This document shows positions 1-8,640 of a stretch of DNA of 64,000 nt, piece by piece. The position numbers and the translations under genes are program-made. Numbering within the stretch: position 1 is the first letter of the stretch; every line of letters starts with the position of its first letter. Location: positions 141,501-205,500 of the forward strand of contig NZ_CP100126.1 of assembly GCF_024168045.1 (NCBI RefSeq), given 5' to 3'. The DNA is from Dorea longicatena (GTDB lineage: Bacteria; Bacillota; Clostridia; Lachnospirales; Lachnospiraceae). Under the pieces are notes generated by a model. The model saw only the letters and a list, made by a program, of their open reading frames with translations. It was not told the DNA's origin and did not search any database.

Positions 1-1
1 A

Positions 2-1207
2 GAAGTGGAAGGACCGGGATGTATCACACATATCTGGATGACTTCTTCCTGCAGAAAAGTAGTAGCACCAAGTATTCTTGATCCGGTATTAAATGCTTCA
101 GCAGCTCCGGTTATGGAGATTCATCCGGCACTTGGAGTTATCTGGGATGATTATGATCCATTCTATTATAGAAAAGTTCTGATCAAGATTACATGGGATG
201 ATCAGGATACACCAAGTGTACTTGCACCATTGGGAGATTTCTTCTGTATTGGTAACAGTTATCCGGGCAATTTTTCTTCGCTGCCATTTAATGTTTCGCT
301 GAAACCAGAAGAAGCAGGAAGATATGGAGCTCCTTGTTCTGTGTCATGCTATTTCCCAATGCCTTTTAATAAAAAAGCAAAAATTGAGATTGTAAATGAA
401 AACGAACTTCCATTTATTTTATATTTCAATATTGACTATGAAATGTATAAAGAGCCACTGGATGAGAATACAGCATATTTCCATGCAAGCTGGCACAGAG
501 AAAATCCTTGTCAGGGCTGGGGACCAGACCTTCAGACAAACTGTCCGGAAGTTAATAATGTAACCAATTTTAAAGGTGAGAATAACTATACGGTGCTTGA
601 CGTAGAAGGAACGGGACATTATGTAGGATGTAACCTTACTGTAAAACACTACCAGGGAAGCTGGTGGGGAGAAGGAAATGATATGTTCTTCATTGATGGA
701 GAGGAATACCCGTCATTAAATGGTACAGGAACAGAGGATTATTTCAATCATGCATGGGGAATGCAGAAAAATGCATATCCATTCTTTGGAACTATTGTAC
801 ATGAAAGTGATACGGATGGATTCCAGGTATCTTATCGTTTCCACATTACAGATCCAGTAAGATTTGAGAAACATTTGAAAGTTACGATTGAACATGGACA
901 TGCGAACCATCTGTCAGATGACTGGAGTTCAACAGCATACTGGTATCAGACACTGCCAACAGCAAAACCAATTACGATTCTTCCTGTAGAAGAGAGAATT
1001 CCAAATGTACCGGTACTTCCAGAACGCAATCTTCAGATGCCGGAATTAACAGAAGAAATGAAAGCAGCGAGAGAATCATGGGCAAAACGCTGGGAAGAGT
1101 ATAAGCCTGCAAGAGAAGAACAGTTCAGAATTAAAGAAAATAAGGCCCGCCGGGAATCAAAGCTTAATACTGAATTTGCAAAGAAGCTTCGTGAAGAATA
1201 TAAGTAA
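2..1207 (+). CDS. GH172 (DUF2961) glycoside hydrolase, 5'-truncated by window edge
   Basis: About 400 residues are visible and the reading frame is open to the first base, so the N-terminus lies outside the window; the GTG at base 5 is internal. The fragment opens with the family hallmark GPGCITHIW and carries the strongly conserved NGTGTEDYFNHAWG block near residues 239-252. The tail (about residues 345-400) is a charged, Lys/Glu-rich, probably helical extension. DUF2961 is the founding domain of GH172, whose characterised members act on difructose dianhydride and related fructo- or arabinofuranosides. No signal peptide can be judged because the start is missing. The next gene, a GH32 fructosidase, starts 18 bp downstream on the same strand, which fits a joint role in breaking down fructans or fructose anhydrides. 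Substrate is inferred; the family call is firm. Confidence 0.85.
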   Translation, partial: EVEGPGCITHIWMTSSCRKVVAPSILDPVLNASAAPVMEIHPALGVIWDDYDPFYYRKVLIKITWDDQDTPSVLAPLGDFFCIGNSYPGNFSSLPFNVSLKPEEAGRYGAPCSVSCYFPMPFNKKAKIEIVNENELPFILYFNIDYEMYKEPLDENTAYFHASWHRENPCQGWGPDLQTNCPEVNNVTNFKGENNYTVLDVEGTGHYVGCNLTVKHYQGSWWGEGNDMFFIDGEEYPSLNGTGTEDYFNHAWGMQKNAYPFFGTIVHESDTDGFQVSYRFHITDPVRFEKHLKVTIEHGHANHLSDDWSSTAYWYQTLPTAKPITILPVEERIPNVPVLPERNLQMPELTEEMKAARESWAKRWEEYKPAREEQFRIKENKARRESKLNTEFAKKLREEYK

Positions 1208-1225
1208 TAATATCGGAGGCACAAT

Positions 1226-2707
1226 ATGTCAAAAGAACTGATGATTGAAAGAATAGAAAAAGCCCAGAAAGAAATTGAAGCAAAAAGAGAAACCGTACAG
1301 CAGGGAAAATTTCGTCAGGACTATCATTTTATGGCAGAAACCGGATGGATCAATGACCCAAATGGGTTGATATATTTTAAAGGAAAGTATCACTTTTTCT
1401 ATCAATATAATCCATATTCTGGATTTTGGGACTGTATGCACTGGGGACATGCTGTCAGTGCAGATATGATTCATTGGGAGTATCTGCCATTAGCGCTTGC
1501 ACCAAGTGAAGTATATGATGATCATTTGAAGGGGGGCTGCTTCTCCGGCAGTGCGATTGAACATGATGGAAAGTTATTCCTGATCTATACAGGAACCTGT
1601 AATAATGGAAATGGGTTTGAACAGGCACAGTGTATCGCATATAGTGAAGACGGAATCCACTTTGAAAAATATGAAGGGAACCCGGTGATCACAGCACCGG
1701 AAGGTGTTCCAACAGATCTGTTCAGGGATCCGAAAGTATGGAAACATGATGATACCTATTATGTAGTCTGTGGAGCAAGCAAAAATGGATTTGCACAGGC
1801 AAGACTGTATAAATCGACAGATATGTTCCACTGGGAATTTGTCAATGTCCTTGCAGAGAGCAGAGGCGAATGGGGCTATATGTGGGAGTGCCCGGATTTT
1901 TATCCGGTAGGAGATAAGTATGTGTTGATGTTCTCTCCGATGGGAGGAAAAGAGCGCACCAGTGTTTATCTGGTGGGAGATTTTGACTATGATACCGGAA
2001 AATTTTTCTATACAATTTCAGGGGAAATTGACTGGGGATTTGATTATTATGCACCACAGTCATTCCAGGCACCGGATGGCAGAAGGATTCTGGTAGGATG
2101 GGCGAATGCATGGGATTGGATGCCATTTTGGAAAGACTGGGGTCCGACATATCAAGAAGGCTGGTGCGGATTCTTTAACATTCCGAGAGAGGCGGTATTA
2201 GCAGAAGATAATACATTAAAGTTTATTCCTGTAAAAGAATTACAGGATCTCCGGAAGAATAAGCAGGAAGAAGCGGACATTCTGATAAAAGAAGACGAGA
2301 AAAAAGAACTTCGGAGTGGCTGTGTTTATGAAACGGAAATGCGGATAAATCTGAAAAAATCAACTGCAGACAAGATTAGGCTGAACTTAAGAATGTCTCA
2401 GGGAAAGAAGACAGAGATCCTATTTGATCTGAAGAGAGCGGAAGCATATTTTGACCGTAATAATTCCGATGGCTGGAGTAAAGGAGTCGCAAGATGTCCA
2501 TTGAATTTAATGGGCAAAGAGCATCTGGATATTCATATTTATTCTGACAAAATTTCATTAGAAATATTCAGCAATGATTATCAGAATAATTTTTCTTGTA
2601 ATATATATAATGTGGATGATGATCAGAAAAATGAAGTGAAAGCAATTGGCGGAGATCTGATGATTGAAAGCATTCGGTCATGGGAACTTGAAAAGACAAT
2701 GAAATAA
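1226..2707 (+). CDS. GH32 beta-fructosidase / sucrose(-6-phosphate) hydrolase
   Basis: 493 residues with the three GH32 catalytic blocks: WINDPNG (nucleophile Asp near residue 44), FRDP near residue 166 (transition-state Asp) and WECPDF near residue 221 (acid/base Glu). A five-bladed propeller (about 30-330) is followed by the C-terminal beta-sandwich (about 370-490), a normal length for the family. There is no signal peptide, so the enzyme is cytoplasmic and probably cleaves imported sucrose, sucrose-phosphate or short fructo-oligosaccharides. The start follows ATCGGAGG with good spacing. It is co-transcribed with the GH172 gene 18 bp upstream, and the pair ends at a strong hairpin terminator. 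Sequence alone does not decide between ScrB-like and inulinase-like specificity. Confidence 0.9.
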   Translation: MSKELMIERIEKAQKEIEAKRETVQQGKFRQDYHFMAETGWINDPNGLIYFKGKYHFFYQYNPYSGFWDCMHWGHAVSADMIHWEYLPLALAPSEVYDDHLKGGCFSGSAIEHDGKLFLIYTGTCNNGNGFEQAQCIAYSEDGIHFEKYEGNPVITAPEGVPTDLFRDPKVWKHDDTYYVVCGASKNGFAQARLYKSTDMFHWEFVNVLAESRGEWGYMWECPDFYPVGDKYVLMFSPMGGKERTSVYLVGDFDYDTGKFFYTISGEIDWGFDYYAPQSFQAPDGRRILVGWANAWDWMPFWKDWGPTYQEGWCGFFNIPREAVLAEDNTLKFIPVKELQDLRKNKQEEADILIKEDEKKELRSGCVYETEMRINLKKSTADKIRLNLRMSQGKKTEILFDLKRAEAYFDRNNSDGWSKGVARCPLNLMGKEHLDIHIYSDKISLEIFSNDYQNNFSCNIYNVDDDQKNEVKAIGGDLMIESIRSWELEKTMK

Positions 2708-2725
2708 TTATTCTCTCTCTGAAAA

Positions 2726-2767
2726 GGAATAACAAACCAGATTAGCAAAGGTTTGTTATTCCTTTTT
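2726..2767. terminator. Bidirectional intrinsic terminator
   Basis: Perfect 13-bp stem GGAATAACAAACC/GGTTTGTTATTCC with an 11-nt loop, followed on the plus strand by TTTTT and on the minus strand by TTTTC. It ends the GH172-GH32 operon and the convergent topB gene. Confidence 0.9.
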
Positions 2768-2772
2768 GCATA

Positions 2773-5070
2773 TTATTTATCTAACTTAAGTCCCGCCAGT
2801 GCCTGTGCAAATGCGTTATTCACCGGTTCGTCATTTTGCTGCTGCTGTTTCTTCAGATATTTCTGGACATCGCGCTTAGATACGCCGGCACCTTCTTTGG
2901 CACGACGGTTCTTGAATGCTTCCAGCTTCTCTTTGTAGCCGCAGGAGCATACAAATGTCTCACTGTCCCCCTTTTTGATCAGTTCCATCTTCTTGTGACA
3001 GTTCGGACATCTTGCATTGCTGGTGCGTGCGATCGTCTCGCGATAGCCGCATTCACGGTCCTGGCAGACCAGCATGCGGGAGTTCTTGCCTTTGACAGAG
3101 AGCATACGCTTGCCGCAGTGCGGGCATTTTGTATTAGTCAGGTTATCGTGACGGAAAGTTCCGTCGGAAGTCTTGATATCCTGAATTAATTCTTTGGTGT
3201 AGCTTTCGATATCTTTGATAAATACCTGTTCTTTGTGTGCTCCTTTGGCAATCTTGGCAAGTTCCATTTCCCAGGAAGCGGTAAGCTCCGGTTTTTTCAA
3301 ATCTTCCGGGACTAATTCCAGAAGCTGTTTTCCTTTGGATGTCAGAAGAATCTCATTTCCCTTCTTTTCCAGCAGGAAAGAGTGGAACAATTTTTCAATG
3401 ATATCGGCTCTTGTCGCTACGGTTCCGAGTCCGCCGGTTTCACCGAGAGTTTTTTTCATCTTATTATCATCAGAAGACATATAACGTACCGGATTCTCCA
3501 TGGCGGACAGAAGTGTCGCTTCTGTAAAACGGGCGGGAGCTTTGGTCTTACCGTTTGTGATATTCGTGCGTGTGACAGTCAGGGTGTCGCCTTTGTGGAG
3601 AACAGGAAGTGCCTGCTCTGAAGCCTTTAAGTACATATCATTATTTTGGAAATCTTCTCCAAAATCTTCAGAATCTTCATAATCCCCGTAAGCATCATAC
3701 TGTGAAGCGGAGGAACCGGAAGATGCAGCATCGGCATATACGGCCTTCCATCCGGCGGCTTTGATGACCTTTCCTTTTGCAGTAAATGTTTCACCTGCGG
3801 CTTCAGCTTTCAGTGTAGTCTGCTCATATTCAAATGCCGGATAGAGGACGCTGATAAAACGGCGTACGACCAGATCATAGATCTTGCGTTCATTGTTCGA
3901 CATATGTTCCAGCTGGACATATTCTTCCGTCGGGATGATCGCATGATGGTCGCTGACTTTTTTATCATCTACGAAGGCTTTGCTTGTCTTAAGCGGTTTC
4001 TTTAAGAGCTCCGGAATATATTTCTTATAAGGTCCGATATTGCAGGCTTTCAGGCGTTCTTTGATCGTTGGCACAATGTCCGTACCGATATAGCGGGAGT
4101 CTGTTCTTGGATAGGTGAGGACTTTGTGGTGTTCGTACAGACTCTGCATGATATTCAATGTCTCCTTTGCGGAGAAGCCAAAGCGCTTATTGGCATCGCG
4201 CTGTAATTCCGTCAGATCATAGAGGCCCGGGGAAGGTGTCCGCTTGGATGAGGTATGCACATCCGTCACGGTAAGTGTCTGGTTCTTTAATTTTTTATCA
4301 AGGCCGGTTATCAGCTCTTTGTTAAAGGAGCGCAGGGAACCGCTTTTCTTTTGCTGCCATGTCCATGTGACGATAGAAGCCATAGTGCCGACAGAACCAC
4401 CGGTAACAGAAGTTGTACACCGCAGTCCATAATAATCTTCCGGTTTAAATGAACGGATCTGCTGTTCGCGGTGTGCGATCATGGCAAGTGTCGGTGTCTG
4501 TACACGTCCGCAGGAGAGCTGGGCGTTATACTTGCAGGTCAATGCACGGGTGGCATTGATCCCGACCAGCCAGTCTGCCTCTGCGCGGCTTCTTGCGGCA
4601 TGATATAAGTCGTTGTACGCACGACCGTCCTTCAAGTGGGCAAACCCTTCTTTGATCGCTTTATCGGTAACAGAGGAGATCCACAGACGGCGGATCGGCT
4701 TATGACAGCCGGATTTGTCCAGGATCCAGCGGGCAACCAGTTCTCCCTCACGTCCGGCATCGGTGGCAATGATGATCTCAGAGACATCTTTCCGGAAAAG
4801 CTGTGTTTTTACATTATGGTATTGTTTGGATGTCTGTTTGATCACGACGAGTTCCCATTTCTTTGGAACCATCGGGAGATAAGACATATCCCAGGCTTTG
4901 AATTTCTTATCATATTCTTCCGGGTCGGCCAAAGTGACCAGATGGCCGAGTGCCCAGGTGACGATATAATTGCTGCCTTCGATCGCACCGGAAATGTTCT
5001 TGTGACAGCCGAGAACACGGGCGATATCGCGGGCAACAGATGGTTTTTCTGCCAGTACGAGTGATTTCAT
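2773..5070 (-). CDS. topB: DNA topoisomerase III (type IA)
   Basis: 765 residues. The N-terminal TOPRIM domain has the acidic block DAGREGELVARW (about residues 103-114). The catalytic core has GRVQTPTLAMI (about 185-195) and the active-site tyrosine in YPRTDSRYIG near residue 320. Two C-terminal zinc ribbons follow: CPHC...CQDREC and CPNC...CSC. It relaxes negatively supercoiled DNA and decatenates single-stranded links during replication and recombination. Length and domain order fit Firmicute TopB rather than TopA. An AAGGAG-type site lies just before the ATG. The gene is downstream of a tRNA-Cys gene on the same strand but separated from it by a terminator. C-terminal topB-like genes also occur on conjugative elements, but nothing else nearby suggests mobility. 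Confidence 0.93.
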   Translation of the reverse strand: MKSLVLAEKPSVARDIARVLGCHKNISGAIEGSNYIVTWALGHLVTLADPEEYDKKFKAWDMSYLPMVPKKWELVVIKQTSKQYHNVKTQLFRKDVSEIIIATDAGREGELVARWILDKSGCHKPIRRLWISSVTDKAIKEGFAHLKDGRAYNDLYHAARSRAEADWLVGINATRALTCKYNAQLSCGRVQTPTLAMIAHREQQIRSFKPEDYYGLRCTTSVTGGSVGTMASIVTWTWQQKKSGSLRSFNKELITGLDKKLKNQTLTVTDVHTSSKRTPSPGLYDLTELQRDANKRFGFSAKETLNIMQSLYEHHKVLTYPRTDSRYIGTDIVPTIKERLKACNIGPYKKYIPELLKKPLKTSKAFVDDKKVSDHHAIIPTEEYVQLEHMSNNERKIYDLVVRRFISVLYPAFEYEQTTLKAEAAGETFTAKGKVIKAAGWKAVYADAASSGSSASQYDAYGDYEDSEDFGEDFQNNDMYLKASEQALPVLHKGDTLTVTRTNITNGKTKAPARFTEATLLSAMENPVRYMSSDDNKMKKTLGETGGLGTVATRADIIEKLFHSFLLEKKGNEILLTSKGKQLLELVPEDLKKPELTASWEMELAKIAKGAHKEQVFIKDIESYTKELIQDIKTSDGTFRHDNLTNTKCPHCGKRMLSVKGKNSRMLVCQDRECGYRETIARTSNARCPNCHKKMELIKKGDSETFVCSCGYKEKLEAFKNRRAKEGAGVSKRDVQKYLKKQQQQNDEPVNNAFAQALAGLKLDK

Positions 5071-5094
5071 ATATATATACTCCTTTCAGATATA

Positions 5095-5127
5095 GAAAAA
5101 CCCCGAAAACATGATGTTTCCGAGGTT
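5095..5127 (-). terminator. Terminator of tRNA-Cys transcript
   Basis: Read on the minus strand: AACCTCGGAAAC, a 5-nt loop, GTTTTCGGGGTT (12 pairs, two of them G-U), then a U-rich run. The fold works only on the minus strand; the plus strand has two mismatches, so it serves the tRNA directly upstream. Confidence 0.8.
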
Positions 5128-5134
5128 ATATCAG

Positions 5135-5205
5135 AGGCGCCAACCAGATTTGAACTGGTGATAGAGGTGTTGCAGACCTTTGCCTTACCACTTGGCTATG
5201 GCGCC
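5135..5205 (-). tRNA. tRNA-Cys (GCA), copy 1
   Basis: A 71-nt cloverleaf: acceptor GGCGCCA/TGGCGCC, anticodon loop CTGCAAC (anticodon GCA) and T-arm ACCAG/CTGGT with TTCAAAT. Discriminator U73 is a known cysteine identity element. No CCA is encoded. Its sequence is identical to the copy at 10025-10095 on the opposite strand. A consensus promoter lies 18 bp upstream and a terminator directly follows, so it is a single-gene unit. Confidence 0.96.
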
Positions 5206-5223
5206 ATGCCTTACGTACTGTTA

Positions 5224-5252
5224 AGTATAACAAATACGTAAGATGAAGTCAA
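5224..5252 (-). promoter_or_regulatory. Promoter of tRNA-Cys copy 1
   Basis: On the minus strand TTGACT, 17 bp, TATACT. The expected start lies about 10 nt before the mature tRNA 5' end. Confidence 0.8.
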
Positions 5253-5265
5253 GAAAATCTGTATG

Positions 5266-5904
5266 TTAAAATCCAAGATCTTCATTTACCAGAATGACTT
5301 TGATGCGCTGCGGTGTCTTGGAATATCTGGTGATCAGGATCTGACAGCAGATCGTATCCGGTGTTTTGCAGTCAAAACAGGCACCTGTTTTGCAACAAGG
5401 AGTGCTCAGGTCGAAACGCTGTGCGTTGATCGGCGCGGCTTCATTTCTTGCACGGGACATGGCAGAATCTACATCGTGTGTAACTTTATTCATTCCGATG
5501 ATCATCAACACATTCCGTGGTCCGGCAGCGATAGAGGATACACGGTTGGAATGTCCGTCAATGTTGATCATAATTCCATCTTCCGTGATCGCATTTGCAC
5601 TGGTCAGGAAGTAATCACAATCATATGCCGCAAGCTCGATCTTGCGCTTATCTTCCGGTGTCGGTGCGGTATCGCGGTTGTATACCTGATAATTTCCCTG
5701 ACAGACAGCTTCTTTTAAGCCGATCTCATTGACAGACATGGAACCGCCCCAGGAGATGCTGCTTCCTTCCGGGATTAATTCCAATGCTTTCTTCAGAGCC
5801 TCTTCTTTGGAGTCTGTATAATAAGCTTCCATGTTGCGGGCTGTAAGTTCTTTTACAATCTTTGCGCCTAACATCTGGTTTCGTTTGATTCGATTCTGAT
5901 CCAT
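5266..5904 (-). CDS. LUD-domain protein (lactate utilization protein family)
   Basis: 212 residues forming one LUD (DUF162) domain. An N-terminal helical part (Lys/Glu-rich) is followed by a Rossmann-like core with ISWGGSMSVNEIGL (about residues 49-62), the block LTSANAITEDGIMINIDGHS (about 99-118) and a Cys-rich C-terminus (CCKTGACFDCKTPDTICC) resembling that of stand-alone clostridial members. LutC/LutB-type proteins handle lactate oxidation with Fe-S partners, but single-domain forms like this one have no proven reaction. It lies on the minus strand, downstream of and on the same strand as the PucR-type regulator (gap about 110 bp), and close to an LDH-like gene. That makes a role in hydroxy-acid metabolism attractive but unproven. 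The start follows GGGAGGGATTC. Confidence 0.85.
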   Translation of the reverse strand: MDQNRIKRNQMLGAKIVKELTARNMEAYYTDSKEEALKKALELIPEGSSISWGGSMSVNEIGLKEAVCQGNYQVYNRDTAPTPEDKRKIELAAYDCDYFLTSANAITEDGIMINIDGHSNRVSSIAAGPRNVLMIIGMNKVTHDVDSAMSRARNEAAPINAQRFDLSTPCCKTGACFDCKTPDTICCQILITRYSKTPQRIKVILVNEDLGF

Positions 5905-6012
5905 AATGAATCCCTCCCACGTTTATGTTGTTTAGATATTTTTACTTGAAATTATAACACAGATTCAGGTCCGTAGTCTTTGAAATCATGCAGAAGTTGA
6001 GGGGATGATCAT

Positions 6013-7152
6013 TTATATACTGCGCTTTTCCAGCCTTAAAATATAAAAAGAAAGCATGATGTTTGTCCGGTTCTCATTGGTCAGGATATCATAATCCAGA
6101 AGTTCTTTTATCTTATTCAGTTTATACGACAGCGTATTCTTATGACAATAAAGTGCATCTGCGGTATGGATGATACTACAGTCATGATCAAAGTAGACTT
6201 CCAGGATATGCAGATAATCGGTATGATGCACAGCGTCATAGTCAAGAATCGGGCCAAGTGTGGAGTTCAGGAAATCCGTTGTCAGAGATTGATTGTGGAT
6301 ATCGGCCAGAAGTTTGTATACACCAAGCTTATCGTACTCAAGGAAGTTCTTCGGGAGAGCAGTTTTGGTGAGCTGATAGGCGGTAAATGCGGTCTCGTAA
6401 GAGCGGTGAATGTCTGTAAGCTGCGAGACCGTAGTTCCAATCCCGACATAGACATCGGAGTTATTCTGACAGACATCGTAGAGCTTCTGAGATATATCGT
6501 TTACAGATTCACCGGCAAACAATACGATCAGATGCTTCCCTTCTTCATATACGATCCCTTTAGACATGAAATAACGGATCTTCTTTTCCAGCTGTTCCAG
6601 GTAAGAATTACCGGAATCACTGTCATAAGTGTGGCAGCTGATTATGAGGACAGTATAGTTCATGTCGCGGAAGAATCCATTGCTTTCCAGAGGATTCAGA
6701 TAGGAGTCTTCATTCTCGGGGTAATAGATCGCATTTTTCAAAGCAGCGGCAAGACTGGTCTCGCGGTGTTCGTTTTTTAACAGAATCTCAGAAAAGATCC
6801 GCATGATATCAATGAACGGAGTGTCCCAGGAAGTGGAGAACAGCGGAAGCTGTATTTCATTGCAATAGTCGATAATCTCCTGGGAAAATGCAGGACGTGA
6901 TTTTACAGAGATGATCAGTCCGCTGGCGTGTGCGTCTTTCAATGACTTTAAGAACTCTTTCAGCCAGTCCTGAGAGGTAAAATTCAGACCTGAGTTAAAG
7001 ATCAGTTCATCACCGTGGAGCAGATGGGAGAATTCACCCTGTTCGACGGTATGGATCCAGGTTACTTCTTTATCATAAAAACTATTGGTATGAAGGATGA
7101 CATCAAATTGGTTGTTAATTGCTTCATACAGGGACTGTAATTTAATTGCCAT
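6013..7152 (-). CDS. PucR/CdaR-family transcriptional regulator
   Basis: 379 residues. The N-terminal part (about 1-120) matches the PucR ligand-sensing domain. A middle segment resembling a degenerate GGDEF-like fold (about 165-270) follows. The C-terminus (about 315-379) is the PucR helix-turn-helix, with YFDHDCSIIHTADALYCHKN followed by LSYKLNKIKELL. Family members activate purine, sugar-diacid or amino-acid catabolic genes in response to small ligands. The gene is divergent from the LDH-like gene; the 356-bp spacer holds a perfect 19-bp palindrome 54 bp from this start, a likely operator. Its targets may be that dehydrogenase and the LUD gene downstream. The start ATG follows AGGAGGACCAC. 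The ligand is unknown. Confidence 0.85.
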   Translation of the reverse strand: MAIKLQSLYEAINNQFDVILHTNSFYDKEVTWIHTVEQGEFSHLLHGDELIFNSGLNFTSQDWLKEFLKSLKDAHASGLIISVKSRPAFSQEIIDYCNEIQLPLFSTSWDTPFIDIMRIFSEILLKNEHRETSLAAALKNAIYYPENEDSYLNPLESNGFFRDMNYTVLIISCHTYDSDSGNSYLEQLEKKIRYFMSKGIVYEEGKHLIVLFAGESVNDISQKLYDVCQNNSDVYVGIGTTVSQLTDIHRSYETAFTAYQLTKTALPKNFLEYDKLGVYKLLADIHNQSLTTDFLNSTLGPILDYDAVHHTDYLHILEVYFDHDCSIIHTADALYCHKNTLSYKLNKIKELLDYDILTNENRTNIMLSFYILRLEKRSI

Positions 7153-7205
7153 AAGTGTGGTCCTCCTGATATATGTTGATCAGAGTATAGATATATTTTA
7201 TCATA

Positions 7206-7224
7206 ATTGTGTGTGACACACAAT
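7206..7224. promoter_or_regulatory. 19-bp palindrome, candidate operator
   Basis: ATTGTGTGT-G-ACACACAAT is a perfect 9+1+9 inverted repeat in the spacer between the divergent PucR-type and LDH-like genes. It lies 54 bp from the regulator start codon, where autoregulation would act. It resembles Rex or CRP half-sites (TTGTG/CACAA) but has an odd centre. Confidence 0.55.
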
Positions 7225-7366
7225 TTATGGAATAAAATCTGTCGATTAAAACTATATTCATAGTGAATTTCGTGTGATATATTGTATGAGAAGTACAAAA
7301 GAATGAATATTCAACCCCGAAAAATGTGCTTCTAAAAAATCCATTCTCTAGATTTTTAAAAGACGG

Positions 7367-7398
7367 AAAGCTCTTCAACGAAAGTTGAGGAGCTTTTT
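7367..7398 (+). terminator. Stand-alone intrinsic terminator upstream of the LDH-like gene
   Basis: AAAGCTCTTCAAC, loop GAAA, GTTGAGGAGCTTT (one G-U pair) followed by T5. It points along the plus strand but no gene precedes it on that strand within 4 kb. A better promoter for the dehydrogenase lies after it, so it ends a short unassigned transcript or is an attenuator. Confidence 0.75.
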
Positions 7399-7433
7399 GT
7401 GGTTCCAAAAAGGAAAAAACAGAGCGCACTCTA

Positions 7434-7462
7434 TTTACAGGTAATACCAATAGTGCTAGAAT
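7434..7462 (+). promoter_or_regulatory. Promoter of the LDH-like gene
   Basis: TTTACA, 17 bp, TAGAAT with an extended TGC just before the -10. Transcription would start near 7469, past the upstream ATG at 7461, which supports the translation start at 7509. Confidence 0.75.
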
Positions 7463-7508
7463 GAATAACATATTGATACTACCCAGGAAAAGACGGAGGA
7501 ATGAAAAA

Positions 7509-8465
7509 ATGAAAGCAGTAAAAAATGGGAAAATTGTAATTATCGGAGCAGGACATGTAGGATCTCATTGCGGACTGAGTCTTATGATGCAGGGACTGGC
7601 AACGGAGATCGTATATATTGATATAGATAAGAATAAAGCGGCAATGCAGGCACTTGATCTTGATGATATGGCCTCTAATCTGGACAGAGATTTTACAGTG
7701 AGAGCCGGAGATTATTGCGACTGTGCGGATGCGCATATCGTTGTGATGGCGGCCGGAAAGAGCCGTCTTCCGGGACAGACAAGGCTGGATATGTTCGATG
7801 ATTCGATCAAGATGATGAATACGATCGTAGGACCGTTAAAAGAGTCAGGATTCCATGGGATTCTGATCAGCATTTCCAACCCGGCAGACATCATTGCTGA
7901 TTTTTTAAGAAAAAGACTGGGACTTCCAAGAAATCAGGTATTCAGCACCGGAACATCTCTGGATTCAGCAAGACTCCGCAGAATGTTATCTGAGATCACC
8001 GGCGTAAGCCGTCATTCCATTCAGGCTTATTGTATGGGTGAGCATGGGGATTCACAGTTCATTCCGGTATCACATATACAGATTGGCGGAATACCGGTAA
8101 AAGAATACCTGAGCATTCATCCGGAATACCGGGATAAAATGGATTTTGATAAGATCAGTGCGGAGGATAAGGTCTGTGGATTTCACATCGTAGAAGGAAA
8201 AGGCTGTACAGAATTTGGAATCGGTGCCGTACTCAGCAATATTACAAGAGCAGTCATGCATGATGAAAAGAGGATCCTTCCGGTATCCGTTCTCCTTGAA
8301 GGAGAATATGGAGAACAGGGTATTCCGGCGGGAGTACCATGTGTAATCGGGAAAAACGGTGTGGAAGAGATTCTGGAAATCTCCCTGACAGAGAAAGAAA
8401 AAGAGCAGCTTCATAATTCATGTAACGTCATCCGGGGATTCGTCGAGAAAGCCGATCAGATGTAA
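7509..8465 (+). CDS. L-lactate/malate dehydrogenase superfamily enzyme (annotates as L-LDH)
   Basis: 318 residues. The N-terminus has the NAD-binding GAGHVGSH motif (about 13-20). The catalytic His is in GEHGDS (His179), and the substrate-binding Arg lies in LDSARLR near residue 155. Start chosen at 7509 because GGAGGA sits 8 bp upstream; the longer frame from 7461 begins before the predicted transcription start. In the mobile loop the sequence is AAGKSRLPGQTRLD: the position equivalent to Gln102 of LDH is Arg86, the residue that marks malate dehydrogenases. The enzyme interconverts a 2-keto and a 2-hydroxy acid with NADH; which acid is uncertain. It stands alone with its own promoter, divergent from a PucR-type regulator and followed by gap. 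Confidence 0.85.
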   Translation: MKAVKNGKIVIIGAGHVGSHCGLSLMMQGLATEIVYIDIDKNKAAMQALDLDDMASNLDRDFTVRAGDYCDCADAHIVVMAAGKSRLPGQTRLDMFDDSIKMMNTIVGPLKESGFHGILISISNPADIIADFLRKRLGLPRNQVFSTGTSLDSARLRRMLSEITGVSRHSIQAYCMGEHGDSQFIPVSHIQIGGIPVKEYLSIHPEYRDKMDFDKISAEDKVCGFHIVEGKGCTEFGIGAVLSNITRAVMHDEKRILPVSVLLEGEYGEQGIPAGVPCVIGKNGVEEILEISLTEKEKEQLHNSCNVIRGFVEKADQM

Positions 8466-8640
8466 AAATCGTTAATATTTTAATTACTTTTGGATGTGTT
8501 GCATTTTATAGCGTCCTATGTTACATTGACAACAGAGTACAAAAAGAATCAGAAAGAGCCAAAAACAGTGCCCCTCTAACAACAGAGACCGGAACAGGAT
8601 AACCGGCAGACAAGTATGTCTTATAGGAGGTAATTGTAAC

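Noticed and set aside
7206..7224. Rex operator
   Set aside because: The half-sites resemble TTGTG/CACAA but the spacing gives a 17-bp core rather than the 18-bp even-centred Rex site, so I list it only as an unassigned operator.
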